IMG/VR virus record: IMGVR_UViG_3300033273_000677
Location: 1 to 64,000 of that record
DNA from: a virus
Length of the DNA stretch: 64,000 bases
Strand: one strand, 5' to 3'
Shown here: positions 6,501-14,584 of the stretch, in pieces
How positions within the stretch are numbered: the stretch's first letter is position 1
Layout of the letters: the number at the start of each line of letters is the position of its first letter
Made by a program: the position numbers and the translations under genes
The notes under the pieces: model-generated
Seen by the model: the letters and a program-made list of their open reading frames with translations, nothing else
What the model was told of the DNA's origin: nothing
Databases searched by the model: none

Positions 6501-8980
6501 ATGTCAATGATAATCCTAATAGTGCAACAACTTATGCATTAAGATCTCCAATTGGAGAAGTTCAAACAGACGATCTTAAGAAAAGTATTACAAGAGAAAC
6601 AACAGATAAGTTATTAACAAGTTTAGGTATTGGCCTTGATGTTTCATCAGTTACAAATCCAACCTCAACATCACCAACAATTGTTTTTGACAGAAATCAT
6701 AGTTTTGCAGGTATCATAACTGGAACACAAGCACAAGGAACAGCAGGATTTAGTGCAGGAACATATCATAATGTAAAAATTTATAATAATAGTGGATTAA
6801 CGACTTGGAACGGTGCAACCGCAAAAGTTGTTGTTTCTGCGGGAACAAATATATCTTCTGTGGAAATAATGAATGGTGGATCTAACTATTCTGCAGGAAC
6901 ATATTACTTAGATACCAGTGTTATTGGAACAGGAAATAACAATGCATTTACTGTCGTAGCAAGTGGTCTTACACCTGGAGTAGGTCAAGCTATTCAATTT
7001 ACTGGCATTGGAACCGGAACAGATACATATCACCGTATTACTGGAGTTACTGCGAGAAATAGTGTTTCTATTGCGAGAACAACAGGAGATCCTGTAATTA
7101 CTTCTGATAATTACGGATTTGTAGTTGGACCATCTGTTGCATTTACTGCAGATTCAACATCTGGAATTGTAACTGCAACAGGTCATGGATTAGTGGTTGG
7201 TAATAAGTTTAGAGTCATTGATAGCAGCAATAATAATGCAGGAGACTATATTGTTGGTGTATCCACATTAACTAATAAATTTGAAGTTAGTGGTGGTATT
7301 GGAGCAGCATCTGGTTTCATTATGAAACATGGATTATCATCTAATGAAGGTGTTTCGGATAGAACAAATGAAAATTTACAGGCAAGAGGAGTTACTATCT
7401 TTGATGGTGAGATATTAACACTCACCGAATCTTCAGGTATTACAGATTCTACAACATCATTCTCTGTAAGTGGCGCTCAGGGTGGAGTCATTGAAAGATT
7501 CCCACTTGGAACTTACATTCAAGTTGATGAAGAGATCATGAGAATCTCAAGCAGTAGTCTCAGTGGAGTTCCTGCTGATAAAATTACAGTAATTCGTGGA
7601 GCACTTGCAACTAGGGCAACTTCTCATTCAGTCAATTCTGTAATTAAGAGAATCAAAGTCCCTGCGATTGAATTCCGTAGACCATCAATTCTTCGTGCTT
7701 CCAGTCATACGTTTGAATATCTTGGATATGGTCCCGGTAACTATTCTACTGCACTTCCACAAGTTCAGGATAGAACTCTGACTGAAAGAGAAGAATTTTT
7801 ATCACAGGCACAAGAAAGATCTAATGGTCTTGTTGTTTACACTGGCATGAATAATAAAGGTGACTTCTTTATTGGTAATCAGAAGAAATCGTCCGCAACT
7901 GGTGAAGAAACTAACTTTGATATTCCGATTTCAACTGTTACTGGTGAGGACCCAGCAAGATTAAGTGCTGTATTTGATGAAGTTATAATCAAAGAAAGAT
8001 TAGTCGTAGAAGGTGGTAAGTCAAATCAAGTATTATCACAGTTTGATGGTCCTGTTACCTTCAATGAAAAGACAAAATTTGATGAACCTGTCAAAATTTC
8101 TTCAAATAAAGACTCTACAAGTTCAGCATCTGGAGCACTTGTAGTAACTGGGGGTATTGGAGTTGGTAAGACCATCACCGCATCAAATGTAAATGTCGGT
8201 AATATCACCATCAAAGGATCTACGGGTGAAGTATCAACGACAAGTGGTGACTTAAACATCACTTCTCTCGCAGGAAATAAAGTAGCAATTAAAACAGACA
8301 CTACTATTACAGGTGATGTATCAATCACTGGTGATACTACAATCACTGGTGTTACCACAATCACTGGTAATACGGATATTAATGGAAACTTAGATTTAAC
8401 TGGATCTGCTTCTACTGAAGGTAGAATTAGTGCCAATTATCTTGATGTTCCAAATATTTCTCCTATTGGAAGTATTATGATTTGGCCAGGTACAATCAAT
8501 ACTTGGCCAACGACAAATTGGAGACAATGTAATGGTGCTACATTATCTAAGACAACCTATTCAGACTTGTTTGCCGTTATTGGATACACTTATGGTGGTT
8601 CTGGTAACAACTTTAAACTTCCCAATTTGCAAGGTAAATTTGTGACTGGTATTGGTAATGACACTTGGAACAATACTTTGAATGAAACTGGTGGTAGAAC
8701 TGATGCAGTACTACCACAACACAAGCATGATATTAATGATCCAGGTCATCATCACGATTTCACTGCCGCAAGACAATTTTCTAATACAGAAAGTGGTGAT
8801 GGTGATATAGAATGCAAAAACTTTAATAATTTAGAAACTGGAAATGAAACAACTGGTATCTCGATACAGAATGTTGATTCTGATGATACAAATGCGAATA
8901 TTATGAGCAATTCAGATAAATTATCTGTAGCAAACCTACCACCATATACGGCACTCTATTACATCATAAGAATTAAATAA
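3596..8980 (+). CDS. Large tail fibre/short-fibre-like structural protein with tail collar domain
   Basis: 1794 residues. The N-terminal part (about 15-60) has the SLARPFKTLQRALIESARFS segment common in cyanophage structural proteins. The middle is long, Ser/Thr/Gly/Asn-rich beta-structure. Around 1565-1605 lies a run of six-residue TITGDT-like repeats typical of a triple beta-helix. From about 1620 there is a tail-collar domain (PIGSIMIWPG, WRQCNGATLS, LPNLQGKFVTG), then a histidine-rich QHKHD...GHHHD segment like the metal-binding region of T4 gp12. The fold and location suggest a trimeric receptor-binding fibre. It is preceded by a late promoter. Confidence 0.9.
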   Translation: MPLNKLDSIIKNTEGRILYVSPADLDSTDSISNQGNSLARPFKTLQRALIESARFSYIKGNSNDETEKTTILLMPGEHVIDNRPGYTIDSTGTTTTADGSAVTPFALTLDSIFDLTQKDNDLYKFNSVNGGVIVPRGTSIVGLDLRKTKLRPLYVPNPTDDSVPYSSLFRITGACYLWQFSIFDADEFETVYTQHNNFTEKSTPTFSHHKLTVFEYADGVNEVGNKGLTDLQMYYAKLSQAYSTGSGRPVDTDDVFPTNDLGFNPRRPEFEIVGAFASDPITISSIQAGDGLTPTRRIKVTTQEEHGLNVGTPILIKGVSDNSYNISTKVTSIDEDNDKIFFYNITKNPALINPGPFTSEGTVTIETDTVTGASPYIFNISMRSVWGMQGMHADGSKATGFRSMVVAQFTGVSLQKDDRAFVKYNESSRTYENTFYAAGTTQSGSELSSKSSSTGTVYHLDSEAIYRQGWEQSHIRISNDAIVQVVSVFAIGYNKHFVAETGGDASITNSNSNFGQLSLVSDGFKKEAFAKDDKAFITHIIPPRAIESTEEDIDWLTLDQDAPNTSTKLYIFGFKNKQVKPPILTQGYRVGAKVNDKLFLGSNSASIVMPSGASSFEEYSVGAPSNNLFTVSNSGTHNLTTGEKVIIISDDGDLPENLRTNTVYYAIVPNNTTFRLAASLAEATSDSPIEVYGGTNLKVITRVSDKESDDIGHPVQYDDSADQWYITVSATGNTITSQLTGSGATDEPTIIKRIQDNRSLDEKIYKLRVVVPSQLTNAKTPESGFVIQESSSTGFRVDTDATAVSIGTTDYDFNRNLRIIKSCSFSSPTVTVVSELPHNLKTGDSIIIRNVTDSTNTEGLIDKGYNGTFTVVTVVDDLTFTYVTSTTPGTFTNNVNTRTTALPRFERNNLQENFYIYRNEVISEYEENDKNGVYHIYALNANNAIQDQFTDLKYSQNVTDLYPQLDRDNVNDNPNSATTYALRSPIGEVQTDDLKKSITRETTDKLLTSLGIGLDVSSVTNPTSTSPTIVFDRNHSFAGIITGTQAQGTAGFSAGTYHNVKIYNNSGLTTWNGATAKVVVSAGTNISSVEIMNGGSNYSAGTYYLDTSVIGTGNNNAFTVVASGLTPGVGQAIQFTGIGTGTDTYHRITGVTARNSVSIARTTGDPVITSDNYGFVVGPSVAFTADSTSGIVTATGHGLVVGNKFRVIDSSNNNAGDYIVGVSTLTNKFEVSGGIGAASGFIMKHGLSSNEGVSDRTNENLQARGVTIFDGEILTLTESSGITDSTTSFSVSGAQGGVIERFPLGTYIQVDEEIMRISSSSLSGVPADKITVIRGALATRATSHSVNSVIKRIKVPAIEFRRPSILRASSHTFEYLGYGPGNYSTALPQVQDRTLTEREEFLSQAQERSNGLVVYTGMNNKGDFFIGNQKKSSATGEETNFDIPISTVTGEDPARLSAVFDEVIIKERLVVEGGKSNQVLSQFDGPVTFNEKTKFDEPVKISSNKDSTSSASGALVVTGGIGVGKTITASNVNVGNITIKGSTGEVSTTSGDLNITSLAGNKVAIKTDTTITGDVSITGDTTITGVTTITGNTDINGNLDLTGSASTEGRISANYLDVPNISPIGSIMIWPGTINTWPTTNWRQCNGATLSKTTYSDLFAVIGYTYGGSGNNFKLPNLQGKFVTGIGNDTWNNTLNETGGRTDAVLPQHKHDINDPGHHHDFTAARQFSNTESGDGDIECKNFNNLETGNETTGISIQNVDSDDTNANIMSNSDKLSVANLPPYTALYYIIRIK

Positions 8981-8983
8981 ATA
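8976..8983 (+). promoter_or_regulatory. T4-type late promoter AATAAATA
   Basis: AATAAATA overlapping the stop of the collar-domain fibre gene, 18 bases before the next fibre gene start. Confidence 0.65.
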
Positions 8984-9001
8984 ACTCTAAAGCTTATAAT
9001 A

Positions 9002-10543
9002 ATGGCAAATATTAGGAAGTCATTTAATTTTAGGTCTGGTCTTCAGGTTGATAATGATAATTTTGTAATAAATTCTAATGGATTAGTGGGAATAGGAACA
9101 TCTGTTCCTACCACTTATCTTTTAAATGTTCATGGTGATACGAGAATTACTGGACTTGCCACCGTAAATAATGTATTTGTATCAGAAGGTCTTGAAGTAT
9201 TATCTGGTGTAACCACTGTTGGTTTTATAACGGCAACTAGTGGAAATGTTTCTGGTATGCTCACAGCAAGCAACCTTACAGTGAATGGTCAACTCACTGT
9301 CGGAAATAATACTGTAGATAATTTAATTGGATATGCATTTACAACATTTATTAGTGATAACAATGGAGTAGGACTCCATACAACATCAAAAATTGGCATC
9401 AATACTTCAACAAGTCCTGGAGGATCTAGTAGAGAGTTAACAGTTACTGGTGATGTAGAAGTTACGGGATTAACTACAACTGGAACCTTAAAAGTTGATG
9501 GAGTAGCAACAGCATCAACATTTAGTGGATCTGGTGCATTATTGACAAATATACCTGATACTGCCACAACTGCAAATCCAGTTAATGTATCAAATACTAT
9601 TGTATCTAGAGATGCTTCTGGTGGATTTAGTGCTGGTATTATAACTGCCACCTCATTTAGTGGAACTTCTACTTCATCAAACGGATTAACAGGAAGTCCT
9701 GCAATAGCAGTAACATCTGTAAATTCTACCGGTATTATAACTTCTAATATGAGAGTAATCACACCATCCATTGGTGTAGGAACAGAATCTCCTAATGCTG
9801 CCATTCATGTTAGAAAATCTGGTATTGCTTCGATACAACTTACAAGTGATAATGAATATTCAGTTATAACTTTTGGTGAAAATGTATCGGCAGTATCTGA
9901 TAATGGACAGATTAGATATGGATATGGAAATGCACTAGGAGATGCTGAATTTAGTACCGAGCAATCTTTAGATATTATCAATAAGGGAACTGATAATCTT
10001 AATTTCTACTTAAATCCAAGTGGATTTGGTACGGCATTTAACTGGTTGACAAATGCTTCAACCAGAGCAATGGTTCTTACTGTAGACGGTAATCTTGGTA
10101 TTAATAGTACATCACCATCAGATAGATTAAGTGTTGGTGGTGATACTAGCATTACCGGAGATCTTAGTGTAGTTGGTTCGGGTAAAAGTATTACCAGTCA
10201 GAAAATTGTAAAGGTTGGTGGTTCTTCAACAGAATTCTTAAAAGCAGATGGAAGTGTTGATTCTTCAACATATATTGTTGCTGGAGCTGCTCTAACCACT
10301 GTTCAACAAGATATATCTCCAACATTAGGGGGAAGTTTAGATATAAATTCAAACAGTATTCTTGGTATTGGAACTATTAATATAAATGGCAAGATTGGTA
10401 GTAGTAATTTGAATACGGGTATTGCAACAGCAACTGATGGTTTCACTAGTGGAACTGGTGGACCTGTTGAAATAAGTGTAGTTGGAACCACCTTAACATT
10501 CAACGTTGTTGGTGTCGGTAGCATAAGCTTGACACTTTCCTAA
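9002..10543 (+). CDS. Fibre-type structural protein with beta repeats
   Basis: 513 residues. The N-terminus (RKSFNFRSGLQVDNDNFVIN, then GLVGIGT) and the recurring segments ending in ...GIGT, ...TITG or ...GVTT are typical of cyanophage virion fibres built from short beta-strand repeats. No collar domain or enzyme motif is seen. It follows the larger fibre in the same late unit and may form another segment of the same fibre or a separate one. The C-terminus is Gly/Val-rich and hydrophobic, as in trimerising tips. Which T4 fibre it corresponds to cannot be said. Confidence 0.8.
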   Translation: MANIRKSFNFRSGLQVDNDNFVINSNGLVGIGTSVPTTYLLNVHGDTRITGLATVNNVFVSEGLEVLSGVTTVGFITATSGNVSGMLTASNLTVNGQLTVGNNTVDNLIGYAFTTFISDNNGVGLHTTSKIGINTSTSPGGSSRELTVTGDVEVTGLTTTGTLKVDGVATASTFSGSGALLTNIPDTATTANPVNVSNTIVSRDASGGFSAGIITATSFSGTSTSSNGLTGSPAIAVTSVNSTGIITSNMRVITPSIGVGTESPNAAIHVRKSGIASIQLTSDNEYSVITFGENVSAVSDNGQIRYGYGNALGDAEFSTEQSLDIINKGTDNLNFYLNPSGFGTAFNWLTNASTRAMVLTVDGNLGINSTSPSDRLSVGGDTSITGDLSVVGSGKSITSQKIVKVGGSSTEFLKADGSVDSSTYIVAGAALTTVQQDISPTLGGSLDINSNSILGIGTININGKIGSSNLNTGIATATDGFTSGTGGPVEISVVGTTLTFNVVGVGSISLTLS

Positions 10544-10588
10544 TATACTGCTAGACTAGGTTTGTCTCCATTGAAGATAATAATATAG

Positions 10589-11212
10589 ATGAATTTAAGT
10601 GATCTGATATATGTCAAAGAAAATGTATTAGATCACGAGTTTTGTCGTGAATTAATATTAAAATTTAATAGTGATGATAGGAAACGACCAGGAAGTATTG
10701 GTTCTACTGGTGCAACAGGAGAAATTATATCTAATGTAAATTTGAATTTAAAAAAATGTTTAGATCTTAATATAACTGGTCTTAAAGAGTGGAACAAAGA
10801 AGATAAAGTATTATGTAAGTCTTATAATAACAATGTACAAAATTATTTTCAATATACTGATAAATTTTCTCCTAGAACAGAAAATAATGAAACAGTATTT
10901 GGAAATGGAATTTGTAATTTCAGAGATCGTGGATATTTAATAAGATCATATGAAAAATCAGATGGTTACTTTAAGTGGCATAATGATTTTTCATTAGATA
11001 AAAAATATGGTCTTAGAATGTTAACTCTTATTTGGTATTTGAATGATGTAGAGGAAGGTGGAGAAACTGAATTTGTTGATGGAACTCTTGTTAAGCCAAA
11101 AACAGGGCAATTATTAATATTTCCAACATCATGGTATATGGCACATAGAGGAAAAATGCCAATATCAAATAAAAAATATATTATTACAAGTTGGTTATAT
11201 GGTTATCAGTAG
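10589..11212 (+). CDS. Second prolyl 4-hydroxylase-like 2OG-Fe(II) oxygenase
   Basis: 207 residues. H131-x-D133 (KWHNDF), the EEGGETEF strand, distal H186 (MAHRGKMP) and K196 at His+10 form a complete Fe(II)/2-oxoglutarate site of the prolyl 4-hydroxylase type. It is clearly diverged from the copy at 519-1115, so the two are not a recent duplication. Like that copy it follows a fibre gene, here by 45 bases, which hints at hydroxylation of virion proteins (inference). Near residues 35-45 it carries a short GSIGSTGATGE run resembling collagen triplets, possibly coincidental. Confidence 0.82.
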   Translation: MNLSDLIYVKENVLDHEFCRELILKFNSDDRKRPGSIGSTGATGEIISNVNLNLKKCLDLNITGLKEWNKEDKVLCKSYNNNVQNYFQYTDKFSPRTENNETVFGNGICNFRDRGYLIRSYEKSDGYFKWHNDFSLDKKYGLRMLTLIWYLNDVEEGGETEFVDGTLVKPKTGQLLIFPTSWYMAHRGKMPISNKKYIITSWLYGYQ

Positions 11213-11220
11213 ACACTTCA

Positions 11221-11255
11221 ATAACCGTCCTATGGGTCGCACCAGGGACGGTTAT
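11221..11255 (+). terminator. Strong hairpin, likely terminator at end of the fibre/oxygenase unit
   Basis: Perfect 10-bp stem ATAACCGTCC (11221-11230) with GGACGGTTAT (11246-11255), loop of 15 bases with an inner TGG/CCA pairing. It lies 8 bases after the oxygenase stop and 4 bases before a -10 element. There is no U-run, so termination efficiency is uncertain. Confidence 0.65.
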
Positions 11256-11256
11256 C

Positions 11257-11265
11257 TGCTATAAT
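11257..11265 (+). promoter_or_regulatory. Extended -10 promoter for the helicase gene
   Basis: TGC followed by TATAAT (11260-11265), directly behind the hairpin. No good -35 hexamer at the right distance, so the extended -10 probably carries recognition. The helicase ATG is 24 bases downstream of the -10. Confidence 0.65.
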
Positions 11266-11289
11266 AACAAGGTATTCGTGAGACACCTA

Positions 11290-12483
11290 ATGACCACCAT
11301 CACTCTGCGTCCTCACCAGCAAGATGCCTGTGATGCCATGCTGGTTCATGATAAGGGTCAGATTATTGTTCCAACCGGTGGTGGAAAGACTCTCACTATG
11401 ATTCAAGATGTTATTCATCAACATGCTGTGCCGACTGGTACAACTTCTGTTGTAGTTGCTCCTCGTATTCTTCTTGCAGAACAACTTTGCAGTGAGTTTC
11501 TGGAAGTTATTGATCGTTCTTACACTCATGTGATGCACGTTCACAGTGGTGAAACTCATCACTTCTCCACTACTAAGTCCGAAAAGATTCACCTGTTTGC
11601 TAACTGTGCTCGTACTGCTGGTGAGAACCTGATTATCTTCACCACCTATCATTCTCTACACCGTGTGATGGAAGCAGATATTGAAGTCAATAACATTTAC
11701 TTTGATGAGGCACATAACTCTGTTCAACGTAACTTTTTCCCTGCTACAGAGCACTTTGCTGCTGAGTCTGATCGGTGTTACTTCTTCACTGCTACTCCTA
11801 AGCATTCTCTGTCTGTATTCAAACCAGGTATGAATGATGCTGAGGTTTATGGTAATGTTATTTGCAATGTTCCTGCACCTAAACTGGTAGAAGAAGGTTA
11901 TATTCTTCCTCCTAAGGTTGTTGTGAAGCAACTGGATATGGTTCAGGATAAGCAGATGATTGCTGATCGTGATTGTCAGAATCTGATTGATACGATTGAT
12001 GAGAATGCACTGAATAAGATTCTTATCTGTGCTCGTTCTACTAAGCAGATTATCAAACTTCTTTCAGAATCTGACTTCCGTAATGAACTTGCAGAACGTG
12101 GTTATTCTTGCATGTATATCACTGCCAAGACTGGTGGTGTGATTGACGGTCAGAAAGTCAATCGTGAGGTATTCTTTGACACTCTGAATGCTTGGGGCAA
12201 AGATCCTGAGAAGAAGTTTGTTGTCCTGCACCACTCTATTCTGTCTGAAGGTATCAACGTCAGTGGACTTGAGGCAGTTCTTTTCATGCGTAACATGGAT
12301 TATATCGGAATCTCTCAGTCAATCGGTCGTGTAATTCGTCTGGGAGGGTCTCAAAAGACGTTTGGACTGGTCTGTGTGCCAGTATATGACAAAGTGGGTA
12401 TCAGCACTGCCAAGTCGGTTCAGGCAGTCGTTGATACTGTATTTGAGAAAGGTGAAGCAGCAGTATCTGTAGTTCGTCGTTGA
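11290..12483 (+). CDS. Superfamily 2 DNA helicase (UvsW/Res-like)
   Basis: 397 residues from ATG 11290 (MTTITLRPHQQ); the frame upstream overlaps the promoter. Helicase motifs in order: Q-like LRPHQQDA, Walker A PTGGGKT (28-34), motif Ia VVVAPRILLAEQ, DEAH box 139-142, motif III FTATP, and the C-terminal domain with HHSILSEGINVSG (motif V) and QSIGRVIRLG (motif VI). In T4, UvsW-type SF2 helicases unwind branched DNA and R-loops during recombination-dependent replication; a similar role is likely. The next gene follows after 3 bases and is probably co-expressed. Confidence 0.88.
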   Translation: MTTITLRPHQQDACDAMLVHDKGQIIVPTGGGKTLTMIQDVIHQHAVPTGTTSVVVAPRILLAEQLCSEFLEVIDRSYTHVMHVHSGETHHFSTTKSEKIHLFANCARTAGENLIIFTTYHSLHRVMEADIEVNNIYFDEAHNSVQRNFFPATEHFAAESDRCYFFTATPKHSLSVFKPGMNDAEVYGNVICNVPAPKLVEEGYILPPKVVVKQLDMVQDKQMIADRDCQNLIDTIDENALNKILICARSTKQIIKLLSESDFRNELAERGYSCMYITAKTGGVIDGQKVNREVFFDTLNAWGKDPEKKFVVLHHSILSEGINVSGLEAVLFMRNMDYIGISQSIGRVIRLGGSQKTFGLVCVPVYDKVGISTAKSVQAVVDTVFEKGEAAVSVVRR

Positions 12484-12486
12484 ATT

Positions 12487-13104
12487 ATGAAAACCACTAT
12501 TGATTTGGTTCAAGATCTTCGTTCTCTGCCTGATGAAATTTATGAAAATTTCTGCAATCAGGCAAAGATGGTGGCATTAGAGTACCCTTCTGCACATGGA
12601 ATTGACTGTTTTGCCCGTGGTGAAACAATCGAATATGGGTTCATTGATATTGTAGGGCAGTATATTGACTTGAAACCTAATATAAAGGAAGATTTTAACG
12701 ATCCCGATGGAGTTTATGCAGTAGAGCACCTAACGGACGTAAAAACGCAAGGAAATGGGTTTTTGCCACGCAAAGATCAAAAAGCATTGTTTTATTCTAA
12801 ACAATGGGACATTAAGAAGACCGCTAGTGGTGCATCACAGTTTGAATCTAAGGCACACTCATATATTTTGATCGACCCTATTTGTGCTAGGATTGCTGTT
12901 GTAGATACCAGTGTTTTTTATCGTAAACCATTCCGTACTAATTCTGCACGTATTTCATTCAGTGTAAAACCACAGGATGTTTATATGATCTATGATGGTA
13001 TTGCAAAAGTGATTGATACAACAATTGTTCCAGATCCTAATGCAATCTATCGTGAGATCTGGAATAAAGCAGGCAATCGTCTGCAAGAGATGACCACTTT
13101 CTGA
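12487..13104 (+). CDS. Unknown protein paired with the helicase; possible nuclease
   Basis: 205 residues, starting 3 bases after the helicase stop, so the two are almost certainly co-translated. Mixed alpha/beta sequence. HLTDVKTQG near residues 82-90 resembles the acidic-x-Lys end of a PD-(D/E)xK nuclease site, with Asp residues about 20-30 residues earlier (GFIDIVG), but the match is weak. A helicase-nuclease pair would fit DNA processing. Function not firmly recognised. Confidence 0.7.
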   Translation: MKTTIDLVQDLRSLPDEIYENFCNQAKMVALEYPSAHGIDCFARGETIEYGFIDIVGQYIDLKPNIKEDFNDPDGVYAVEHLTDVKTQGNGFLPRKDQKALFYSKQWDIKKTASGASQFESKAHSYILIDPICARIAVVDTSVFYRKPFRTNSARISFSVKPQDVYMIYDGIAKVIDTTIVPDPNAIYREIWNKAGNRLQEMTTF

Positions 13105-13113
13105 ACCGTCTAC

Positions 13114-13132
13114 TGGCACTCTGTGCTATAAT
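13114..13132 (+). promoter_or_regulatory. Extended -10 promoter behind a short hairpin
   Basis: TGC-TATAAT at 13124-13132, overlapping a GCAC-TCT-GTGC hairpin (13116-13126). The leader downstream (GTAATCGAGGGAACAACCCC) is nearly the same as in other promoters of this region. It drives the small-gene operon beginning at 13159. Confidence 0.7.
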
Positions 13133-13158
13133 ACAAAAGTAATCGAGGGAACAACCCC

Positions 13159-13302
13159 ATGAAATGCAAAGTCAAACTCTATGTTGCTGGCACTGTCTTT
13201 GAAGAGACTGTTCATGCCAGGGATTATGAAGAGGCAAAGAAAGTAGCACTGGCACGCAATCCTAATGCCACCATTGTGAGTGTGAACGCATCTTTCTTTT
13301 GA
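13159..13302 (+). CDS. 47-residue small protein
   Basis: Begins MKCKVKLYVAGTVFEETV and ends ASFF. Preceded by a GAGGGAAC ribosome site and a good promoter. Beta-strand then helix pattern (RDYEEAKKVALARNP). I recall similar small proteins in T4-like cyanophages; function unknown. It overlaps the next start by one base (TGATG), so it heads a translationally coupled string of small genes. Confidence 0.7.
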   Translation: MKCKVKLYVAGTVFEETVHARDYEEAKKVALARNPNATIVSVNASFF

Positions 13303-13547
13303 TGAATAAGTTTCAAAAACCATTTGTAAGTAATCAGGGTGTCCTTAATCCTAAACCAGGAGACCCTGATGGTTTTGTATCTAAAGATGGAATGTGGGCT
13401 GCTGTTCCTTTTGCCGGTAATAATGGGTTTTGCATTATACATAATGGTATGCAAGTTCACTCTGTAAAAACTTATAAACAGGCACTTGCATATATTAAAA
13501 AATCTTCTAAAGTAAAGAAGACATCATCTCTTGAGGAGTTTCTATGA
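13302..13547 (+). CDS. 81-residue unknown protein
   Basis: Start ATG 13302 overlaps the previous stop (TGATG). Contains GVLNPKPGDPDGFVSKDGMWAA and a C-terminal Lys/Ser-rich helix. No membrane segment. Overlaps the next gene by ATGA. Function not recognised; probably one of the early host-takeover small proteins (inference from location). Confidence 0.65.
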   Translation: MNKFQKPFVSNQGVLNPKPGDPDGFVSKDGMWAAVPFAGNNGFCIIHNGMQVHSVKTYKQALAYIKKSSKVKKTSSLEEFL

Positions 13548-13735
13548 CTGAGAAAGACCAAAAACGTCGTGATGCACTTGGACTTTTTTATGAAAGTGTT
13601 CTTAAACCAGATCATCAGTTGAGACAGTGTTCACATAATCAAGAATGTTTTTTTGAACTGATGGAATGGAGATCTGAAATTCTTGAATATCTTGATCGTC
13701 GTAGGAACGAAGAGTTTCACGAAGAAAATAAATAA
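13544..13735 (+). CDS. 63-residue charged helical protein
   Basis: ATGA overlap with the preceding gene. Rich in Arg, Glu and Lys and predicted largely helical (EKDQKRRDALGLFYESV...LDRRRNEEFHEENK). Two Cys in the middle. The stop region contains AATAAATA (13727-13734), a possible late promoter for the next gene. Function unknown. Confidence 0.65.
   Translation: MTEKDQKRRDALGLFYESVLKPDHQLRQCSHNQECFFELMEWRSEILEYLDRRRNEEFHEENK
13727..13734 (+). promoter_or_regulatory. Possible late promoter AATAAATA
   Basis: Matches the late consensus and lies 21 bases before the ATG at 13756, but it is inside the end of a coding region of low GC content, so chance occurrence is possible. Confidence 0.35.
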
Positions 13736-13755
13736 GCATATAAAGGTACATTAAT

Positions 13756-14073
13756 ATGCTCTCTACTCAGTACAGACTCCGATTAGAGTTTATTTGTAAG
13801 AAGATTGCAAATAAAGAAGAAGTTAAACTTGAAGATATGGTTTGGGTGCAGAAGTTATCTAAGGCAAATACTTCTGCCAGAGAAATGCTCAAAAAGGCAA
13901 GATACCGTGCTGCTAATCCTGATATACAGGAGGGCAGTATGGATGAATTTATGAACACTATGGGGTTGGGTGATCCTGACCCATCCAATTACAAAACGGG
14001 GTTTGATGGTGCAGATGAAATTGTAGATTGGTTCAAGCAAGATAAACCTGACGACTGGCGACAACGTGACTAA
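13756..14073 (+). CDS. 105-residue unknown protein
   Basis: Soluble, helical N-terminal half (YRLRLEFICKKIANKEEVKLEDMVWVQKL) with a charged, Asp-rich C-terminal half ending WFKQDKPDDWRQRD. It resembles proteins I recall from T4-like cyanophages but has no known role. It overlaps the following GTG start by 8 bases. Confidence 0.7.
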   Translation: MLSTQYRLRLEFICKKIANKEEVKLEDMVWVQKLSKANTSAREMLKKARYRAANPDIQEGSMDEFMNTMGLGDPDPSNYKTGFDGADEIVDWFKQDKPDDWRQRD

Positions 14074-14398
14074 GTATAGTATTATTCATAAAGATGGAAC
14101 AGAAACACATTATGTTTGGTGTGATAAAACAAAACAAATGGTAGTAAAAGAGACAACAATTATGGAAGCAGTAATTTATAGTAACGGAAACCAAGAGTGT
14201 GAACGTGCTAAAACACTGTTAGAAAAACTTAACTTTCAGATATCTGTATATAAATTGAATCAGCACTTCTCACAAAAAGGTTTTGTTGCTGAATTTGGTG
14301 AGGAAGCAGAATATCCACAAGTTAATGTCGGTTTCAGACATATTGGTGGGTTAAAGGAAACACTTCAATACATGAACGACAGAGGAATGTTTTTATGA
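14066..14398 (+). CDS. Glutaredoxin-like protein lacking the first active-site cysteine
   Basis: 110 residues from GTG 14066; an internal ATG at 14162 with AAAGAGA upstream would give just the 78-residue glutaredoxin domain. That domain shows the glutaredoxin order: strand MEAVIYS, active-site loop, helix, cis-Pro region YPQVNVG and GGLKET. The loop reads NGNQEC where a glutaredoxin has CPYC, so only the second Cys remains (residue 45 of the long form). Classical dithiol chemistry is therefore not possible. It may bind a partner or have changed function. T4-like phages encode a glutaredoxin/thioredoxin (NrdC) for ribonucleotide reductase; this may be a decayed or repurposed relative. Confidence 0.75.
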   Translation: MTKYSIIHKDGTETHYVWCDKTKQMVVKETTIMEAVIYSNGNQECERAKTLLEKLNFQISVYKLNQHFSQKGFVAEFGEEAEYPQVNVGFRHIGGLKETLQYMNDRGMFL

Positions 14399-14583
14399 AC
14401 TTTGATTTGACAATGGAGGATCACACGATTATCCTTAATGCACTTCATTATTATAAAAAAGTTGAAAAGAGAGGAAACTTCAAACAATATACAAGTTCCC
14501 GTATCAATGAATTGAGAGATAAGTTAGTAAAACAATTAGTTTGGGATAATACTGATATAGATAAATTTGTAAGCAAGGAGTAA
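14395..14583 (+). CDS. 62-residue unknown protein
   Basis: ATGA overlap with the glutaredoxin-like gene. Mostly helical with heptad-like hydrophobics (DHTIILNALHYYKKVEK, INELRDKLVKQLVW). No motif recognised. Co-translated with its neighbours. Confidence 0.65.
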   Translation: MNFDLTMEDHTIILNALHYYKKVEKRGNFKQYTSSRINELRDKLVKQLVWDNTDIDKFVSKE

Positions 14584-14584
14584 A

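Noticed and set aside
8026-8436. 136-residue minus-strand frame
   Set aside because: Mirror of the six-residue beta repeats of the fibre gene; periodic sequence keeps antisense frames open.
9289-9804. 171-residue minus-strand frame
   Set aside because: Same effect: antisense of a repetitive Thr/Gly-rich fibre gene, hydrophobic Val/Pro-rich product without motifs.
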